Shown here: piece by piece, positions 1 through 12,479 of the stretch
How the letters are laid out: each line of letters begins with the position of its first letter
Position numbering within the stretch: position 1 is the stretch's first letter
Origin: Erythrocercus mccallii
Lineage: Eukaryota > Chordata > Aves > Passeriformes > Dicruridae
Assembly (NCBI GenBank): GCA_013397435.1
Contig: VZRG01000766.1
Location: 248,001 to 312,000 of the forward strand
DNA: 64,000 nucleotides
Direction: 5' to 3'
Translations under genes and position numbers: made by a program
Notes under the pieces: generated by a model
Databases searched by the model: none
Told to the model about the DNA's origin: nothing
Seen by the model: the letters and a program-made list of their open reading frames with translations, nothing else

Positions 1-361
1 TATACATTTACAACTTAGCTAGAGAGCTATAAGAATGTAACCTGAGGAGTCCTGGAACAGCTATGGATGATTACACATCAATCTCACCTATGGAAAAATA
101 CCATGTGTTTTGCATGTTAATGGTCTACCACACAGCATCAGCTTTGCCAGTAGTTCCAAACTGTGGAGAGGGACCTGAAGTACCTTACACAAGGCATGGC
201 CTTACCTGGGTAGTCTGGCCTTCTGCCAGGCTAGTCACAACTTCAAGAGATAAACACAAGCACATGAACAACTTTCCCTGACAATTCTTTTATGAAGAAA
301 TCAATAACTGCTCTAATACACTCCTTAACACTGTTAATCCTTCTCATCATTTAAAACTTAC
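1..361 (-). other. DISC1: DISC1 intron 8, 5' end only
   Basis: This is the 5' portion of the intron following exon 8 (transcript strand). It starts with the donor GTAAGTTTT. It is AT-rich, with no coding exon or recognisable repeat; the short plus-strand ORF at 63-281 has no features of a gene. Confidence 0.85.
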
Positions 362-464
362 CTGAAGCAGCCAGCATTTTGGCTTCAAGTAGAGCTGGTA
401 GTTGAGTCTCAATATCACTCACTTTCCTCCTCAAAGCAGTGCAGAGTTTCTGACTCGTGCAAAC
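362..464 (-). CDS. DISC1: DISC1 coding exon (human exon 8 equivalent)
   Basis: This 103-nt exon contains 34 codons plus one base. The acceptor is GCCTCAATTTAG and the donor TCAG/GTAAGTTTT. It begins VCTSQKLCTALRRKV and ends with DIETQLPALLEAKM followed by LAAS; the 14-residue run is identical in human DISC1 as I recall it. The single trailing G begins a Gly codon. The exon end matches human residue about 597, after which the recurrent human truncation occurs. The segment is predicted helical. The exons that would follow, encoding the C-terminal NDE1/NDEL1- and LIS1-interacting half, lie outside the left edge of the window, so the gene is partial here. Confidence 0.97.
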
Positions 465-3400
465 CTAAATTGAGGCAGACAGCCATGATATAGAATTCAT
501 TCATGTAAAAGTATAAGGCAGTTGAAATGGGGCTTCAAATGTTCTTGGTTAACAGACATGACATAACATCCTGAAGCAAGGTAAAAAAGCTTTATAAAAA
601 GTGATGTCTTTACAGAAACACCCAACACTGAATCAAAATTTCCAGGCTGTGCTGCACATTCTGTTATTAAAAAAGGGAATGGTATTAGCATTAGCTACCT
701 GCACGAGAGAGAACATGTTTCACCACTACATACAGAGGCTGCACACAGAAGAAAGGCCATCTTAAAATTCTGCACTATTTCAGTATTAATAATCAGCTTC
801 AAGTGGAGCATAAGTGAACCAGTATTTGAAGGCTGAAATTCCATAACATACAATGTGCACTGATTTTTATACAAAATATACCATGCTCTGCATTTTAACT
901 AAAAAAGACAAAGCAGCCTTATTTTTCACAAATGCAACAAATAAGGCTGTATCAGCTTGATACTGTACTTTGCTTCACAATCAGGACACACAGATGACTA
1001 GAGTTCGGATTCCTTACTTTCCCTTGCTCTCTTTTTTATCTTTTTAACTGGAGGTCCTTCAGCAATCAATATGGTTTGGTATTGAAAACATGGAGAGATA
1101 AAGTAGAGAAAAAAATATAAAGGAAATTCAGCTGTTTCTGTCCTTTACATTTCAGTGTACATTGCCACCTCAAAAGGAGCTTATGCAGCATGCAAGATTT
1201 ATATAAGTCCCACATATTCAAAAATATTGGGTTTTACTCCACATTCAATCATTTGGGAAGGAAAGCAAAATGAACAAACAAAAAACCTTCACTGAACTAA
1301 GGCAAATCCCTTGCTCTGGAGGGAGATGCCAAACACTTTCTTAAAGTCATAGCTGACACTTTAGAAAACATTGCTTCACTGGAACCAAAACTAAAGCAAT
1401 AGTCAAGATAGGCACAGGTCAGTTCTGAAATGATGTCATGTAAAAAGGAAATCTCCAGAGAGAAGTTTCCCTACCTTCCTTCGCTTTTACTTTTCCTTCT
1501 TCAAAAACAAGTGCCATGCTTATTAACAGAGGCACAGGTTGACACACTACACTTTTTAAAGAACAAAACTTTATCGTTCTAATGGTTTATCTGTTCGTAC
1601 AATTAAATCACAATAATTCATATATAACATTAGCTTTAAATCCCTTTAAATCAATAACAGTCTCTTCCTTTACTGAGATTATCTGTTAACTATAAATAGG
1701 TCATTCTTTTTGAGTCAACAGAACTATCCTCCAAGCAATAACTGCTACTTGTAAAGACTTCAGAGTTATCCTATTAACTTGAAAACACATATGGCTTCTG
1801 CACCTACTACAATTTTTAAATTCACAGATATTTCAATTTGTTTCAGTACTCCCCTCTAAGTGACTCACCAGCTAATTCAGTTAAAATGTGTTTAAAACCC
1901 CAAACCTGTCAGAGGTGAATAAACATGCCTAAAAATCCCAAAGGCCATTTCTGTCTCCCATCTCCAAAATAATTCCAAAAGTTTTTAATGACTTTTTTCC
2001 AAGCTGTACTTTCTCTTTAGGGGCATTGAATGGCTCAGTGAATTGCAATTAGATGGGGAATCTTTCAGCTCCAGGAAAACTGCATGAATATATCCCATGC
2101 TGGTAGTAAGTTAAAGTCATTATCACTAGACAGCTGTTTGGCAATTATGCAAAATAAGCTGGGATGTTTAATCAGTTTCTAGTGAGCACTGTCCACTTTG
2201 TAAACCCCACAGTCAGAACAAAGCTTGCTGGCATTCTTTATTAATGGAGCAAGTACAGGGACCAGAGGCAGAAAGGCAGTCCCTCCAACTCGGAGACGAT
2301 TCTTCTGAAACATGAGATAAGTAGGTTGCTGGGCCTCTGCTTGTATCTATGTCACATGTATTCTGTAGATAAATGAACAACATTAATCTTCAGACCTATC
2401 ATATGGCATAGTTCAACAAAACTAAATGAGCAAGTGGGAAAGACAAATATCCCCTAAACTAATAGCACTGCTTCTATGTTACATCACGTCTACTCTCCAA
2501 TTCTTTTCATTTTTTATAATTATTGTATCTCCATAACAGATACCATTATTCATTACAGTAGCTTATTAAGCCACTAAGGAAAGCTTATTTCTTAGCTAAC
2601 AAAGATGGTGAACATTCACAGAGCCAGTGTCTTGGGCTTCCAGTGAACACCTTCCTTCTCCAACCAGCCTGACTGCAGGGGCCTGTGGCCCCAGCAATGC
2701 CCTTTCCCTGTTCTCTCCCTGTGACCAGCTCTGTTGTGGCCCACAGACCAACAAGCTCAAAGTCTAAAAAAACTCTCTTTCAGTTTCAGGAAAGTGTTTT
2801 TGCAGCCAAGTATTACTGTATTTATTTTAAAATCCTCTTCAGTGGTTTCTGAGGTTTTTTTAAAGTAGACTTTTTTTTTAAAAAAGGCTCTAGTGTTTAG
2901 GAATATACCTTACAGATCTGCATTCAAACTGAAATGTAACTCAAAAAGCAGTCCATCTGAAAACAGTAGGAAGCTGGTTAGCAAAGACATGCAGAATCAA
3001 GATGAAAAACAGCAAAATATCAAAGGCAAGTTTGCCCATTGTCATCCTCTTCCATCTTTCCAGCATATGATGTTAACCTAAAGCGGCAAAAACAGGGACG
3101 AGGACAGCAAGTAAAACACTGGAACTGATTCTCCAATCATCTCAAGAGAAAAGAAGTTTTGAGTAACCTTCACATCTCTTTAAAACAACACCTTGGAAAA
3201 GACAAGGAAATTCTGCTAACACTGCCTAAAGGAAGGAACAATCTACCTGGTCTCCCACACAGCACAATCTTGCCATTACTGAAAGCAGATATTAATTTCT
3301 GAAGGAAGGTGGTGAATAAGTGGCAGCACTCCCTTCATTAGCAGGCAAAAATTAGCTTTTGCAGCCACAGCTGAAAACAAGAGAGATGAGGCACAAAAGG

Positions 3401-5573
3401 CCATAGAAATTCCAGTGGCACAAGGGAAAAGGAAAAATCTTTGACAAAGGAATGTTTTCCCCATACAATAAAAAGTTTAAAAGACCAGCTTTATTTGTTT
3501 TGAGATGAAAATAATAGGATGAGATGATATGAATAAGCTAAATAGGAAATCATTTGGAGAAGTCTCATTACATGCTTTCTATTCCTTCTATAACAAATAA
3601 AAGCCATCACACAGGAATGGAATAAAATTAAAATAGTGTATTATCTATTGAAAATTTAAAGAAAAAAACACACAAAGCTGTGAAATCCTACCTCACAGAC
3701 TTCTCCATTGTTACCCAATGCTTCAGCTATTATTAAAAAAATCTCTAGATACTATGGTGATAAAATAAAACCTCATGAGACATTTTCTGGGGAAAAAGGC
3801 AAATTTCATATCTTATGTTCTAGATTGCAAATAGCTTGAAAAAACACTTGAAACATCACTTTGAGCTACTGAATGTCTCATTCATTTTAGCAGATGAGCT
3901 GTAGGTCTGTTACAATAATTTCCTTGATACTTTATTCATAGTCATTTAAAAGGACAGAGGGAATCATTGTTATAGTCTATATTAATTTTCCCAAGATGTG
4001 GGTATAAGCCAGGAATAGAGAAAATGAGCTCAGTAAAGTTGAAGAGAAGGAAGGAGTGATAACAAGATGCAGTCTTCAAATTATCTTTTTAACAGTGCAG
4101 AGTGAAAGTGTTGGTCAAGATGATTAGGAAGAACAGATTATGAAGGATAAATTTTTTACTGATTTAGGTGAGTGCTATTAGACAAAATGTGAAAAATAAG
4201 TTTATTTCAGAGTATAAATTCATTATTAATCAAAATCCAGAAATATTTTTCACTTCCTGTTTCATGTAGATCTATGTGAATTGGCTAGAGTAAATGCATC
4301 TTTTTTCCCCTAGAGCATTCATGAAGTAACTGGGCCATTCTGAAATAAAATTTTAGTGCTCTACTTCTTGAAAGGAGCCCATGAAACAAGAAAGATAAAG
4401 GAAAAGTATTAACATTTCTAGTTAGAAGCAAAAATTATGCTAAATATGTGTTGTAGGGTGACTTTATGATGCCTGTATCCCCAATCGTCTGTTCTGTTAG
4501 TGCTGTATGCTGAGTCCTGTACCTTTAAGACTGACTCTGAGCGTGAACCAGGGGAAAGAAGAAGTGCGGAGTTTGTTTTGAGAGAATGGCCTGACTCCCC
4601 CAGCATTCCTCACTCCTGACTGTGTGTTCCTGGCGACAGGGACAGCAGCGGGACAGAGATCTCCTGTGCTTTTAGTTAGTTTTAGCTAGCTGAGGCAGAG
4701 AAGTTCCCTGGACTGTTTTTTTCTTCCTTTTCTTGAGACTGTTTAAATCTGCTCTGGACTGAAAAAACCCAAAGGAGCACCGAGGGCTCGCACCTGCGGC
4801 CCCCCCAGGCCTGAACCTCCGGTGGGACAGAGACTGAGCTACACCACAGCAAGGACTTTTCTCAGTTTGCCATCTCTTCAGAGCAGCAAGAGGTTTTATT
4901 GTTTCATTATTCATTTTATTGTTTCATATTATTCATTCTTTGTACCTGCAGGTATCTTATAGTTTTTTCCACTTTTCTCTGAGGAAGTTACTTTCCCAGA
5001 ATGGCTGGTGGGAGGGGCCATTTGGGTTTTGCTTTCCAGAGGAACCCCTTCGGAGGTTTCCTCCCAAATTTGCCCTAAACCAAGACAATATGCTACATCA
5101 CTTTTCTTTGTATTTTCAAAGGGTATGAAAATGAGATTGCTAGCTAGATTATTAGTGAAATGGTGGGGAAAAGAGATACTTCATTTATGCTCTTCCCTTC
5201 ACACCAACAAAACCAGTTAGAGAGGAAAGTAAGAGATTCTGTATTAAGAGCTAAAACACTGAGCTATGATCATGATTTCATGAAGCTGAGGAGTCTGTTC
5301 CTGAATAGAGACCTGAGCAAGAGGACTGATCACTACTGAAAAAGCTGAGAAAGAAGAGATAACTCCATCTGCTTCCTGAAGTATTATAATCCCTGTGGCC
5401 TGTTCAAACAAGTTGGGGAAGGCTTTTCAGTGCATACTTAAAAATATTTATGTGCAAAATCTTCTTAGAAGGAACACCACAAAACCAACTTCTTAAAACA
5501 GAGACAATATATTAAGATGCATGCTATGATCTGCTTCTGTAAATATTCTGAAGAACTGAAAACATGTACTTAC
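465..5573 (-). other. DISC1: DISC1 intron 7 (5.1 kb)
   Basis: This intron separates exons 7 and 8. Apart from one solo LTR at 4449-5087 it is AT-rich unique sequence in which I see no exon. A slightly GC-richer patch lies at 2620-2760. Short ORFs at 497-691, 2893-3081 and 3276-3464 look random. Confidence 0.85.
4449..5087. mobile_element. Solo LTR of an endogenous retrovirus, with target-site duplication
   Basis: This 639-bp block starts with TGTTGTAGGG and ends with CCAAGACA, so it has canonical TG...CA termini. It is flanked on both sides by the identical 5-mer ATATG (4444-4448 and 5088-5092), the target-site duplication expected of retroviral integration. It is markedly more GC- and CpG-rich than its surroundings, and I recognise it as a family common in songbirds. 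No internal retroviral genes adjoin it, so it is a solo LTR left by recombination. Orientation is not settled: the minus strand carries two AATAAA signals near 4890-4925, while the plus strand has a CCTTTAAGA element at about 4520. Small ORFs within it are not genes. Confidence 0.9.
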
Positions 5574-5628
5574 TTTGGCAGTAGTTTCTTTAATGGACGT
5601 GCTGAATAACTGTTCTTTCTCCTGAAGG
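5574..5628 (-). CDS. DISC1: DISC1 coding exon (human exon 7 equivalent)
   Basis: This 55-nt micro-exon is too short to appear as an ORF. The acceptor AATTCCTTCTAG is preceded by a T-rich tract, and the donor AAA/GTAAGTAC is near consensus. One base (C) completes a Ser codon with AG from exon 6; then come 18 codons reading LQEKEQLFSTSIKETTAK. In human DISC1 the same place reads LQERIKSLNLSLKEITTK, with the same length and the same exon limits. It ends in phase 0 and joins directly to Val-Cys of exon 8. The peptide continues the helical region just before the segment disrupted in the human DISC1 translocation. Confidence 0.95.
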
Positions 5629-5638
5629 CTAGAAGGAA

Positions 5639-5686
5639 TTAAAATAAAATAAATTAAATTTAATTAATTAATTAAATAAAAAAGTT
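5639..5686. repeat. AT-rich simple repeat (TTAA/AAAT type)
   Basis: This stretch is nearly pure A/T, with repeated AAAT, AATT and TTAA units. It abuts the exon 7 acceptor: read on the minus strand it supplies a T-rich but A-interrupted tract before CCTTCTAG. Confidence 0.8.
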
Positions 5687-6929
5687 AATCTCTGCTCAAA
5701 ATGGCCTGCTACACAAGACACATTTTTATATGGAAATAAAATGTTAAGATGACTCATTACAAACACAACAGAGTCAATATCAAGACAAAAACCAGCTTAG
5801 TTTCACTAGTTGCTAGTGACTAACCAACATCACCTTTACAGTTCTTTATTAATGAGTACACAGATTTTACTTACAACTTGAAACACAATTATGATTATTT
5901 GTGTAATCATAGTACCTAAAGCAAACTAAGAAGTTCCCAGCAATGCCCAGGACTGGTGCTTTGCTAGACTATCACCCAAAAACCTAACACAAAGGCATTT
6001 CTGACACAAAGAACTGGCAGTCTACTACTCTCTTACAACACAGTTTTCAACGCTACCAGAAAAAGTTCAACTACAGTCACTTGTTCTCACAGTAATTTTA
6101 CATGAAATACCAGTACTCAGTTTCTTTAGATCCATAAAAACCTACCAAATATTTGTAGCAAACTGATGGAACAGTAGGCTGAAATTGAGGCATCACCCAT
6201 GCTTATATGAACAAAATTCAAGGTTTTCTTCCACATATTATAAGAATGTAGGTTTCCTGCTTTTACATTACCAAATCTAAAATAAACCTGTGCCTTTGGT
6301 TCTCATAAATAAATCCACCATTTACATTTTTAACATGAAGTTCAACAATCCAAGTTGAATCAAACATCAGGAGTTGGGAGAGAGGTTATTTTTGCAACTT
6401 TAATACTCCCCTCTCTCTGACTTAGGAGGCGTAGATTTTTTTATACAGTGTTCAATTAGTTTATCACACGCTATTTTCTTTTCTGTCAAACACCTCAGTT
6501 CTGTGTACATGACAGTCAGCACTCCCTATTAGCAGCATCTCAATTTTTTCTCATGATTGTGTTATAAAAACTCTATTTCTGACCTACCGTTACTATTTTT
6601 CCCAAATAACAGCTAATTATATATTTCTGAGCTTTTCTCTAGTGTTCGGCATTGAAATATCCAGAAATATCAGAGACATCACTGGATTTATTTCAGTGAG
6701 ACTCTTGCATGACAAGGCAGAGTTGTACTCATTGAACAGGTGGAGGAAACAAAAGCCACATTATTCAGAAAGCGCACTATGACTGAGCACCGCTTTTGAC
6801 ATGCACGCAGCTCCTGCTGCCTGTGCATTTCTCTTTTCTATGAATTTCAGTTTTCTTTTGAGAACCTGCTCTTATTTTCCAAGCACAGCACTGACTGAGA
6901 TCTATTTCACAAGTCAGCATTTTCATGAG

Positions 6930-7420
6930 CATGAATCCCGGAGCACGTGAAGTCAGAGTTGCACTCAGCTGCTGATCACCTACAGAAAGGCTGGTTGCAC
7001 CACCTTGCCCAGCTGCACGTGGGAGTGAAAGAGCCTCAGAGGCAGAACTCAGGATATCATTTAATCACATTAACAAGGCATCTATTTGCATTGCTGTCCC
7101 TAATTTCCTGCTTCAAGGAGCACGCACCTTTCCTATCTACAGCCCAGCAAGGCATGTCACCTCATTACCACCCCAGCGCTGGTGCAATTAAACAAACAGA
7201 AAGGCAGCTGCCTACCTATATAGAAGTGTTTAATGACATTTTTCACAGAGCCTCAAATTTCCACTTTTCTACAGCAATATATGTGCAAAACACAAGTATT
7301 GCTGATGTAACGATGCCATTATCAGCTCCCTGCTTGCCTCTGGGCATGCCAGAGGGAATGAACTATTTAGCCACTTCTTTTCTTATACTTTGGAGCTCCC
7401 AGTGACTTTCAGCATCTCCC
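6930..7420. promoter_or_regulatory. Candidate conserved noncoding element in intron 6
   Basis: This block contains the longest open frame outside the retroviral remnant on the plus strand (6947-7405, 152 codons). The translation resembles no family I know and has no splice context on that strand. The base composition differs from flanking intron, and it holds clustered E-box (CAGCTG) and AT homeodomain-like sites (TTTAATCACATTAA, AATTAAAC) plus TATTTGCAT, a POU-like site. I infer an enhancer-like conserved element; an unannotated antisense gene is possible but less likely. Confidence 0.35.
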
Positions 7421-8156
7421 ACAATTGGCATCTGAGCTGGTCAGGTTATGTAAAAAAAAGGCTGGCTTTGTGTACAGATGTCAAGGGGCAGCAGCAAGGC
7501 TACAGTGTGTAATTGAATGAATACTGGGTGACTGACCCAATTGTACTGAAACTGCCTCATAAAATTCAACTCTAAAGACCCAGACCATAATAAAATGTAA
7601 AGTGCAGTTATAGCCAGAAGAACAACAGTATATAGATGGCAACTCTAACAAATATCTTCCGTGTGCTCTTCCACTTTTCTGTTTACTTTCCTCACAGAAA
7701 GCCCTCTCACAGGTTCATATCTTTCACTGCTCTGCAGAACTCACAGAGCTAAGAGGGACATCAATTTTTAACCTCTTTGCAAGCAATGCATCCAAAACAG
7801 CACTGCAAACTAGGATCGAGTTGCCAAATCTTCATTGCTAACAAGGATGCACAAGCCCATGCAGACTTTCAGGACCAGGTGCTGAGTGGGAAAAAACATT
7901 CTCTCTATGCACAGATTTCTTTTTTACAAGCCTCTAACAAGTCACTGAAAAATAAATAAGGAACCAAACAATGCCACTTCAATGACAGCAGAACTGCAGT
8001 TTTAAGATAATTTTGTGGAACTATGGTTTTAATGGAATTTTATATTAATCTGACCTTATCAACAAAAGGATATCATTAGTAAGCAATTAATTTGACCCAA
8101 ACTGATGACAGCTGGATTAACCAGAGGCTCAAATCCAAAGATCCTTTTATTACATA

Positions 8157-8265
8157 CTATTATTATATTATTATTATTTATTATTATTATNNNNNNNNNN
8201 NNNNNNNNNNNNNNNNNNNNNNNNNNNNNNNNNNNNNNNATTATATTATTATTACAGATAATATG
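8157..8265. repeat. (ATT)n microsatellite containing an assembly gap
   Basis: ATT/ATTT units flank a run of 49 N at 8191-8239. The true repeat length is unknown, and ORFs translated across it (runs of Ile/Tyr) are artefacts. Confidence 0.95.
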
Positions 8266-11200
8266 CTTCCATTCAAGCATTCACATAGATTCTTACAAGT
8301 GGATTTGTTTTATTTATGGTATGAATTTCACAGCAGTATTCTGTTTCAAATCCTTGTTAGCCTTCAGAGTGATGCCATAGGAATCCCTTTCCCTTTACAG
8401 AGATTAGCCCATCATACAATGCACACACAGCAATAAAAACCATGCACGAACCAGCCATTGCTACCAACTACAAACTGCTTCTAACTACATTTATTCCCAG
8501 GTTGTTTTCTTCTACCACAAAACACTGTCCCAGAGAAGCCCCTCACAAACTTTCCAATTAACTGACAAGGCAATGACCCACAAGAGTAACCAGGCAGTCA
8601 ATACTGATTCATTCTACCAACAAAGAGCTTTAACGGCCATGATCTGTTACATGTGACTTGAACCAGAAACAGCATTTTCTTTTACAACGACCCGAGAGCA
8701 TCATATTTCATTTTAAGAAGGGTATTCTGTCTGCTTAAAAGCTGCTTTAGGTATTACTACAAGGGTAAATGGCTTTAGAAAAAGCTCTTTGGAATAACAC
8801 TACATTCTTGCCTGGGAAGGCGTCCATAGTTTTGACTCGTTGCTATTTTCTCTGACAGAACAGCTAATCAAGAATTTGATAGCTTCTCCTCACAGTCTTA
8901 GCAATCCATTATGAGGATCATTTAGAACTTACTTCTCAAATTCAATATAAGCTAACTTCATCACAGAGAAAACAAAGTTCTTGATCCAGCTGATGAAAGG
9001 ACTAGAGTAAGACAGGAATTCAATTAACACAAATTTAACTGACTAAATGGAACACTTGCAGAACCCACAGCAATCTATACATCATGTGCAGTATCTTTAT
9101 TCATGCAGATGGCCACACAGGCCTTTCATTGAAATGACATGCCATGGACTTATAGACACTGGGATCCACTAGGAGAAAAGAAAATGAATGTACATGTGCT
9201 ATTCCCCAAAGTATCACAGTATACAGGCTAGACTAGAACAGGAAAGCAGAAGCTGAGGAATGATGTAATTTCTGGATGACACATGAAGCAATACTTTGGC
9301 AAAACACAGACTTAGCTGGGGAGTTGCAGGAGGGTGTGGGAATGCTGCATGTTCAGGAACTGAAGTTGATCTGGCACGTAACAACAAACTATGAGAAAAA
9401 TTTTAAGATCCAAACACTTCAGGCAGTACCACTTAAGTACCTCATTTTACTGATATTAAAGAATAGCTACTAAGTATATTTAATAGTAATAACACAGTTG
9501 GAACCTGCTGAGATGATGATATTCATAACTGGGAATGGTGTGCAGGAAAAATAAAGAAAGACTTTTCAATGCAACAGGGGACAGAGGGAAGAAACAGAAA
9601 TGAGTGATCTGGTTCACACATCACTCACTCTAGCCCAGCTTCCCACATAACCACAGAGGACATTAAGTGTCACAATATAACAGATACTGCTTAAAATGCC
9701 TTTTAAAGAATCTTCTGAGAAGTTTTAATTTGCATGCAGGAATTACAGATACTGTGGAAGTGGCTTTGTTCAAAGGAAAGCTAACTAGCACAATACCGGG
9801 AAGAATGGCTTTCTCCTAAAGGAGGTCATGTTTCTGAATATCTTTCCTTCCACTATGCTAGTATACTTCACTTTTGCATACCAAGCTATTATGTATTTAT
9901 GTTTTGCTTCCTAAGAAAAAATTCAAAGAATGCAAATGGGCAAAAGGCAATTCATGCTGTTCTCCACATTCAATACATATAAATATACACACTGCTTAAA
10001 CAGAAACAATTCCTGTATTAATAATAAATTTTTATACAGCAAGAAAAAGCATAGTCAGAATTTAGTTTCTATATCCACACAGCAGAACATACCACACACA
10101 GGGTACCAGTATAAAACAAACAAATCCTGTACTAAAAATTCTTATTTTTCATAAACTAAGCTGCCCTCTCTGATCTCTGCCTGAAGACACTGAAAGACAA
10201 GTAAAATTCCTTTAACAGCAAGTATTCTTCTTTACATTACTGTCACCTAAAAAATTATTATAGATCTTGTCATTACCCTCCCAATCTCCACACCACAATA
10301 CAGTGCTTAAGCAAAAAGCACTTTAATTTCCCTAAAACCAAGCACAAATCAGAACAACTTAAAATTACCCATATTTGAATTTCTAATTCAAGAACAGCCT
10401 GGAAGTCCACACTCAGATTGTATGCAGAAAGCATGATGGGCTGAACCCTCAATTCATATGAATATGTATTCCCTCCTAGATAAAATCAGCAAATTTAAAG
10501 TTTACAGTTTGAATTTGGCCCAGAGTAATGAGACTGCCTGCAAAGAATAACCTCATTCTCACGATCACAACCTGCAGAGAGTATGGCTTTTACAGCTTTA
10601 TGTCTTCTAACATGATTCTTCCTCTGATTCTGAAGTCACAAGAAGCTATACTTTTCTAAGAAGATGAAAATATACAAACCAAGCCCTACACTTGTAATCT
10701 TGCTTTTAACAACAAACAGAAGCTGACCTTCAAGAAAAGCTTTTGTCCGGATCCTTGCAAAAAGAAAAAAAAATCAGAAGTGGTACTTGGGGAACATTTG
10801 GTGTAAAGGTCTGCTGCAGTCTACATCAATCCACCAAAAATCTTCAGTGTGCAGACTTCACTGTACTTTAGGGAAGAAATCCACAATATAAAATCAAATC
10901 AATCAATAACTTCCTTGTATTTTTATAGTTCCCTCAATGGATATATCTCAGAAAGTTTTGGAAACAAATCATAAAAAAATGCTTTGAACAAAACAATATT
11001 TAACAAGAGGCATCTTTAAGCTAGACATGTACAACTAGGACTAAAGGAAAAAAAACAATGAGAAAACATCCTTGTTACCAAAGTTTTCTGGTGGAAAATC
11101 AGCAGATTATTATTTACAGATACCATGGGCAGATTTTTACCAGGACAAGACCTTCAGAGTGTTGTTGGACAGACACTTCTGATCACTTCTGTAAATGAAG

Positions 11201-12443
11201 GACATTCAGCGCTAGAATGCATTAAATGCACTAAGGTAAACCACCACTTTTTGTTTTCCTTTGAAACTCTACCACAAAGTTTGATTCTATCTAATCAAGA
11301 AAGGTATGGGATAACAAGATTTTCATTCTCTGTGATAGTTTCATAAGCCTATCTGGCCTACATATCTGAGTATCCCAATACCAAGAAAGAAATTTTTCAG
11401 CCAAGCATTTAAGTTCCTTTTCATCTTTGTGCAATGATCCATGGGACTTAATGATATTTTCACAGCAGCATATCTTTGTAATGGGAAGTAAAATCACCCT
11501 TTAAACCTAAGTCAGGATTTTCCAAATAAACTCTGATTTTTTTTCTTTGATAATGTAGCCCATAGAAAACTTCTATATGATGAGAGAGCTAGTTAAAAAA
11601 AATTTAAAAATACAAAATTTCTGTTCAGCTGATGTGGTAAAAATCCAATTTCTCTATCTAAATCTGAGAGTGCTCTTGAGGCAAGGACTTGGACATTAAA
11701 TATAAGGAGAGAAAAGTTGTGCTTAACTCATAATGAAAATGAAATTTCTCACAGCTGCAAGGACTAGTCCCCTGAATTAGAAGTAAAATGCAACGTCTCA
11801 CCTTGGAAAACTTCCAGCCTGATCTAAGTATCAAGAGGTGTACTTTAAGGCACAGGAGCATCCCACCCTCTAAACATTTCAATCTATAGAGTTCTCGAAG
11901 GAATACGAATGAGAACTTAAAATTATGCACCTACCTCTGAGCAGTCAGAGAGCTGGTTTTTCTACAGCAATTTGCTCTTCTTCAAGCTATTATTTGCAGA
12001 GCAATATTTCTTCACTGTTGCTATATATCAAGGATTGCTTCAATACCTGTGCTTCCCCACTCAGAATTTTTCAAGAGTCAGAACTAGAAATACACTTCCC
12101 CAACGTTTGTATAACCTCAGCTTTACCAACCGGGTTTCTCACTGACTCATGGGTTGCTCATTGTTGACTCTCAAAGGCTTACACCTATAGGAAGTGTACA
12201 TTAAACATTTATCATCCTGCCCAGCTCTTGCATACATAAAAACTCTAAATCGAGTCAACTCTTATTTGCTGAGTGCTGCCAGACACTAGCCCCAGCTAGG
12301 AAACTTGAAGAAAAATCAGGGCATTGGATGACACTTCAGAATTTTTTTATAAGAATGATTAATAAAGTAGTTTTTTAAATGTCAGCAAGTAGAAGGACAG
12401 AGGCAGAATCTCAGTATGGTTTGGGGGTTTTTACATAAAATCC

Positions 12444-12479
12444 CTCCAACAGAAACAATCACTCCAACAGAAACAATCA
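12444..12479. repeat. Perfect 18-bp tandem duplication
   Basis: The unit CTCCAACAGAAACAATCA occurs twice head to tail (12444-12461 and 12462-12479) with no mismatch, implying a recent slippage or duplication event. Confidence 0.95.

Noticed and set aside
4672..5220. Short ORFs of 69-80 codons
   Set aside because: They lie mostly in the solo LTR and show no gene features.
8059..8436. ORFs with poly-Ile or poly-Tyr runs
   Set aside because: They are translations of the ATT microsatellite and the run of N.
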